Notes under the pieces: generated by a model | Database searches by the model: none | Told to the model about the DNA's origin: nothing | The model's input: the letters and a program-made list of their open reading frames with translations, nothing else | Part shown: piece after piece, positions 5,522 through 6,994 of the stretch | Numbering within the stretch: the first letter of the stretch is position 1 | Layout of the letters: every line of letters starts with the position of its first letter | Source of the DNA: an uncultured Bacteroidales bacterium | GTDB taxonomy: Bacteria > Bacteroidota > Bacteroidia > Bacteroidales > UBA932 | Direction: 5' to 3' | Assembly: GCA_927798505.1 (NCBI GenBank) | Contig: CAKMNE010000075.1 | Coordinates: 1-6,994, forward strand | Length of the DNA stretch: 6,994 bases | Position numbers and translations under genes: made by a program

Positions 5522-6994
5522 CAGCATTGTAGAATTCATATTGCAGAACCGTGAAGTCTGAGGATTCCTCCAACTTCAACTTACATTTGTACTTTCGTTT
5601 CCACTTGGCAAGGAAGGAATTGAACATGCCTCTGGTCAGATATGCTCCGAGAATCGGGCCGACCCTGAGGACCAAATCGTTCTCTCCTTTCTCAATGACA
5701 AGGTGCGAGAGCTTGCGCTCAATCTGCTCGTCAATCACGACGGAGGAGGTAATCTTGCCGGTGCCGTGGCACAGCGGGCATTGCTCCATCGTCTCGATTT
5801 CCGTTACAGGGCGTATGCGCTGACGGGTTATCTGCATCAACCCGAACTTGGTCAGCGGAAGCACATTGTGCTTTGCCCTGTCTTTTGCCATAAGGTCCAT
5901 CATGTACTTGTGGAGTTCATTGCGATGCTCCTGCGAGTCCATATCGATAAAATCGACAATCACGATGCCGCCCATATCCCTGAGACGCAACTGGCGTGCG
6001 ATTTCTTCCGCTGCAATCTTGTTGACCTCAAAACTGTTCTCTTCCTGGTCCTTGGTCTTTGCACGGATGCCGCTGTTGACATCGATGACATTCAGGGCTT
6101 CAGTGGTTTCAATCACAAGGTAAGCGCCCTGCTTCATAGGGACGACCTTGCCGAAGGAACCCTTGATCTGGCGGGTAACCTCAAAATGGTCGAAGATAGG
6201 CTCCTTGCCTTCGTAGAGTTTGACGATTTTCTCCTGTTCCGGTGATATGAGGGAGATGTACTTGCGCGTCTCCTCATAAATCGTAGGGTCGTCAACGTAA
6301 ACGTTGGTGAAGCTGTCATTCAGGAGGTCGCGAAGCATGGTCGTGGTCTTGGAATACTCAGTAAAGAGCAGGCCTATCGACTTGTTTTTCGCAATTCTGG
6401 CCCATGAACCCTCCCATTTCTGTATGAGGGACTTGGCCTCCGCAACCAGAACCGCGGCATTCTTGCCCTCGGATGCTGTGCGGATTATAGCTCCGTAATT
6501 CTTTGGAAGTATGCTGCGGACGAGAGTCTCGAGCCTCTTCCTTTCCTCCTTGGATGCTATCTTCTGGGAAACACTCACCTTCTGCGCGAAGGGGAGGAGT
6601 ACAATGTTTCGTCCTGCAATGGAAATTTCAGCAGTCAAGCGGGAGCCTTTGGTGGAAATCGGTTCCTTCACAATCTGGCATATCACCATCTGGCCGACAC
6701 TCAGTACGGATTCTACATTGCCTTCCTTTGGCAGGGCAGGCCCTATTTGAATCCTGGAAAAAAGGTCGTTCATATTCACATTCGGATTCGACTGCTTGAC
6801 AAAAGCGTCGAAGGAAGTGAAATAAAGACCCAGGTCGAGATAATGGACGAATGCTTCCTTGGAATCTCCGATATCGACAAAAGCGGCATTCAATGCGGGA
6901 AGCAGTTTTTTCACCCTTCCGAGGAAGACATCTCCCACTGAATAGCTGTGTCCCTGGCTTGACTCTCGGCTGTACTCGATAAGCTTATGATTCT
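5505..6994 (-). CDS. rng: Ribonuclease G/E family endoribonuclease (5' end beyond window)
   Basis: 495 residues are visible; the first codons lie past the right edge. The frame continues without a start or stop from base 6992 (NHKLIEYSRES) into SVGDVFLGRVKKLLPALNAAFVDIG, the usual beginning of the S1 domain, so the GTG at 6938 is internal and not the start. Catalytic features: the DNase I-like core with VIDVNSG, whose metal-binding Asp is at 6081-6083, and IVDFIDM with the second Asp at 5952-5954, followed by the zinc-link CPLCHGTG (Cys codons at 5778-5780 and 5769-5771). RNase G/E cleaves single-stranded AU-rich RNA, preferring 5'-monophosphorylated ends, in rRNA maturation and mRNA decay. 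There is no long RNase E-type scaffold tail; the protein ends soon after the small domain, as in RNase G. The 3' end overlaps the terminator hairpin. Confidence 0.95.
   Translation of the reverse strand, partial: NHKLIEYSRESSQGHSYSVGDVFLGRVKKLLPALNAAFVDIGDSKEAFVHYLDLGLYFTSFDAFVKQSNPNVNMNDLFSRIQIGPALPKEGNVESVLSVGQMVICQIVKEPISTKGSRLTAEISIAGRNIVLLPFAQKVSVSQKIASKEERKRLETLVRSILPKNYGAIIRTASEGKNAAVLVAEAKSLIQKWEGSWARIAKNKSIGLLFTEYSKTTTMLRDLLNDSFTNVYVDDPTIYEETRKYISLISPEQEKIVKLYEGKEPIFDHFEVTRQIKGSFGKVVPMKQGAYLVIETTEALNVIDVNSGIRAKTKDQEENSFEVNKIAAEEIARQLRLRDMGGIVIVDFIDMDSQEHRNELHKYMMDLMAKDRAKHNVLPLTKFGLMQITRQRIRPVTEIETMEQCPLCHGTGKITSSVVIDEQIERKLSHLVIEKGENDLVLRVGPILGAYLTRGMFNSFLAKWKRKYKCKLKLEESSDFTVLQYEFYNAEEEAL

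Noticed and set aside
6936..6938. GTG as the start codon of RNase G
   Set aside because: The upstream frame stays open to the window edge and encodes residues typical of the RNase G N-terminus, and GDVFLGRVK is normally preceded by about 40 residues.

Overview
The window looks like a compact chromosomal housekeeping region of a Bacteroidota bacterium, most likely order Bacteroidales. The evidence is an FtsK C-terminus directly followed by a LolA-like gene, start codons mostly without Shine-Dalgarno sequences, -7 elements of the Bacteroides TAnnTTTG type in the only real intergenic gap, and an RNase G with a Bacteroidota-like N-terminus. Base composition is moderate, slightly GC-rich by eye. 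Genus cannot be decided from this sequence. There are no RNA genes, mobile elements, CRISPR arrays or long repeats, and no gene-free stretch longer than 37 bp.

Layout. On the left, the last 31 codons of an ftsK-type DNA translocase overlap a short lolA-like gene by 4 nt (+ strand). This pair converges with a four-gene minus-strand operon: a DUF362 double [4Fe-4S] protein, a YugP-type membrane zinc metallopeptidase, a mannose-6-phosphate isomerase homologue (manA-like) and alanine racemase (alr), transcribed from 4495 down to 592 with junctions of -1, +4 and +4 nt. Divergent from it is a two-gene plus-strand operon: a DJ-1/PfpI protein and an S4-domain RNA-binding protein of the Hsp15 type, overlapping by 13 nt. 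On the right, a ribonuclease G/E gene (minus strand) converges on the S4 gene and runs off the window edge. A hairpin terminator lies across that convergent junction.

How the genes relate. FtsK handles chromosome segregation, the LolA-like protein probably lipoprotein delivery, and Alr supplies D-alanine for peptidoglycan, so the left part is cell-envelope and division biology. The PMI homologue would normally link fructose-6-P to mannose-6-P, but several canonical active-site residues are substituted, so its enzymatic role is doubtful. DJ-1 and Hsp15-like proteins suggest stress or protein-damage handling; RNase G acts in RNA processing.

Points worth a second look: the active-site substitutions in the PMI homologue; the 37-bp divergent promoter region, where two outward -7 boxes sit 4-5 nt from the start codons within a dyad centred on ATTAAT, implying leaderless transcripts; and the terminator whose stem encodes the RNase G tail. 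I found no clearly novel defence or accessory system here.
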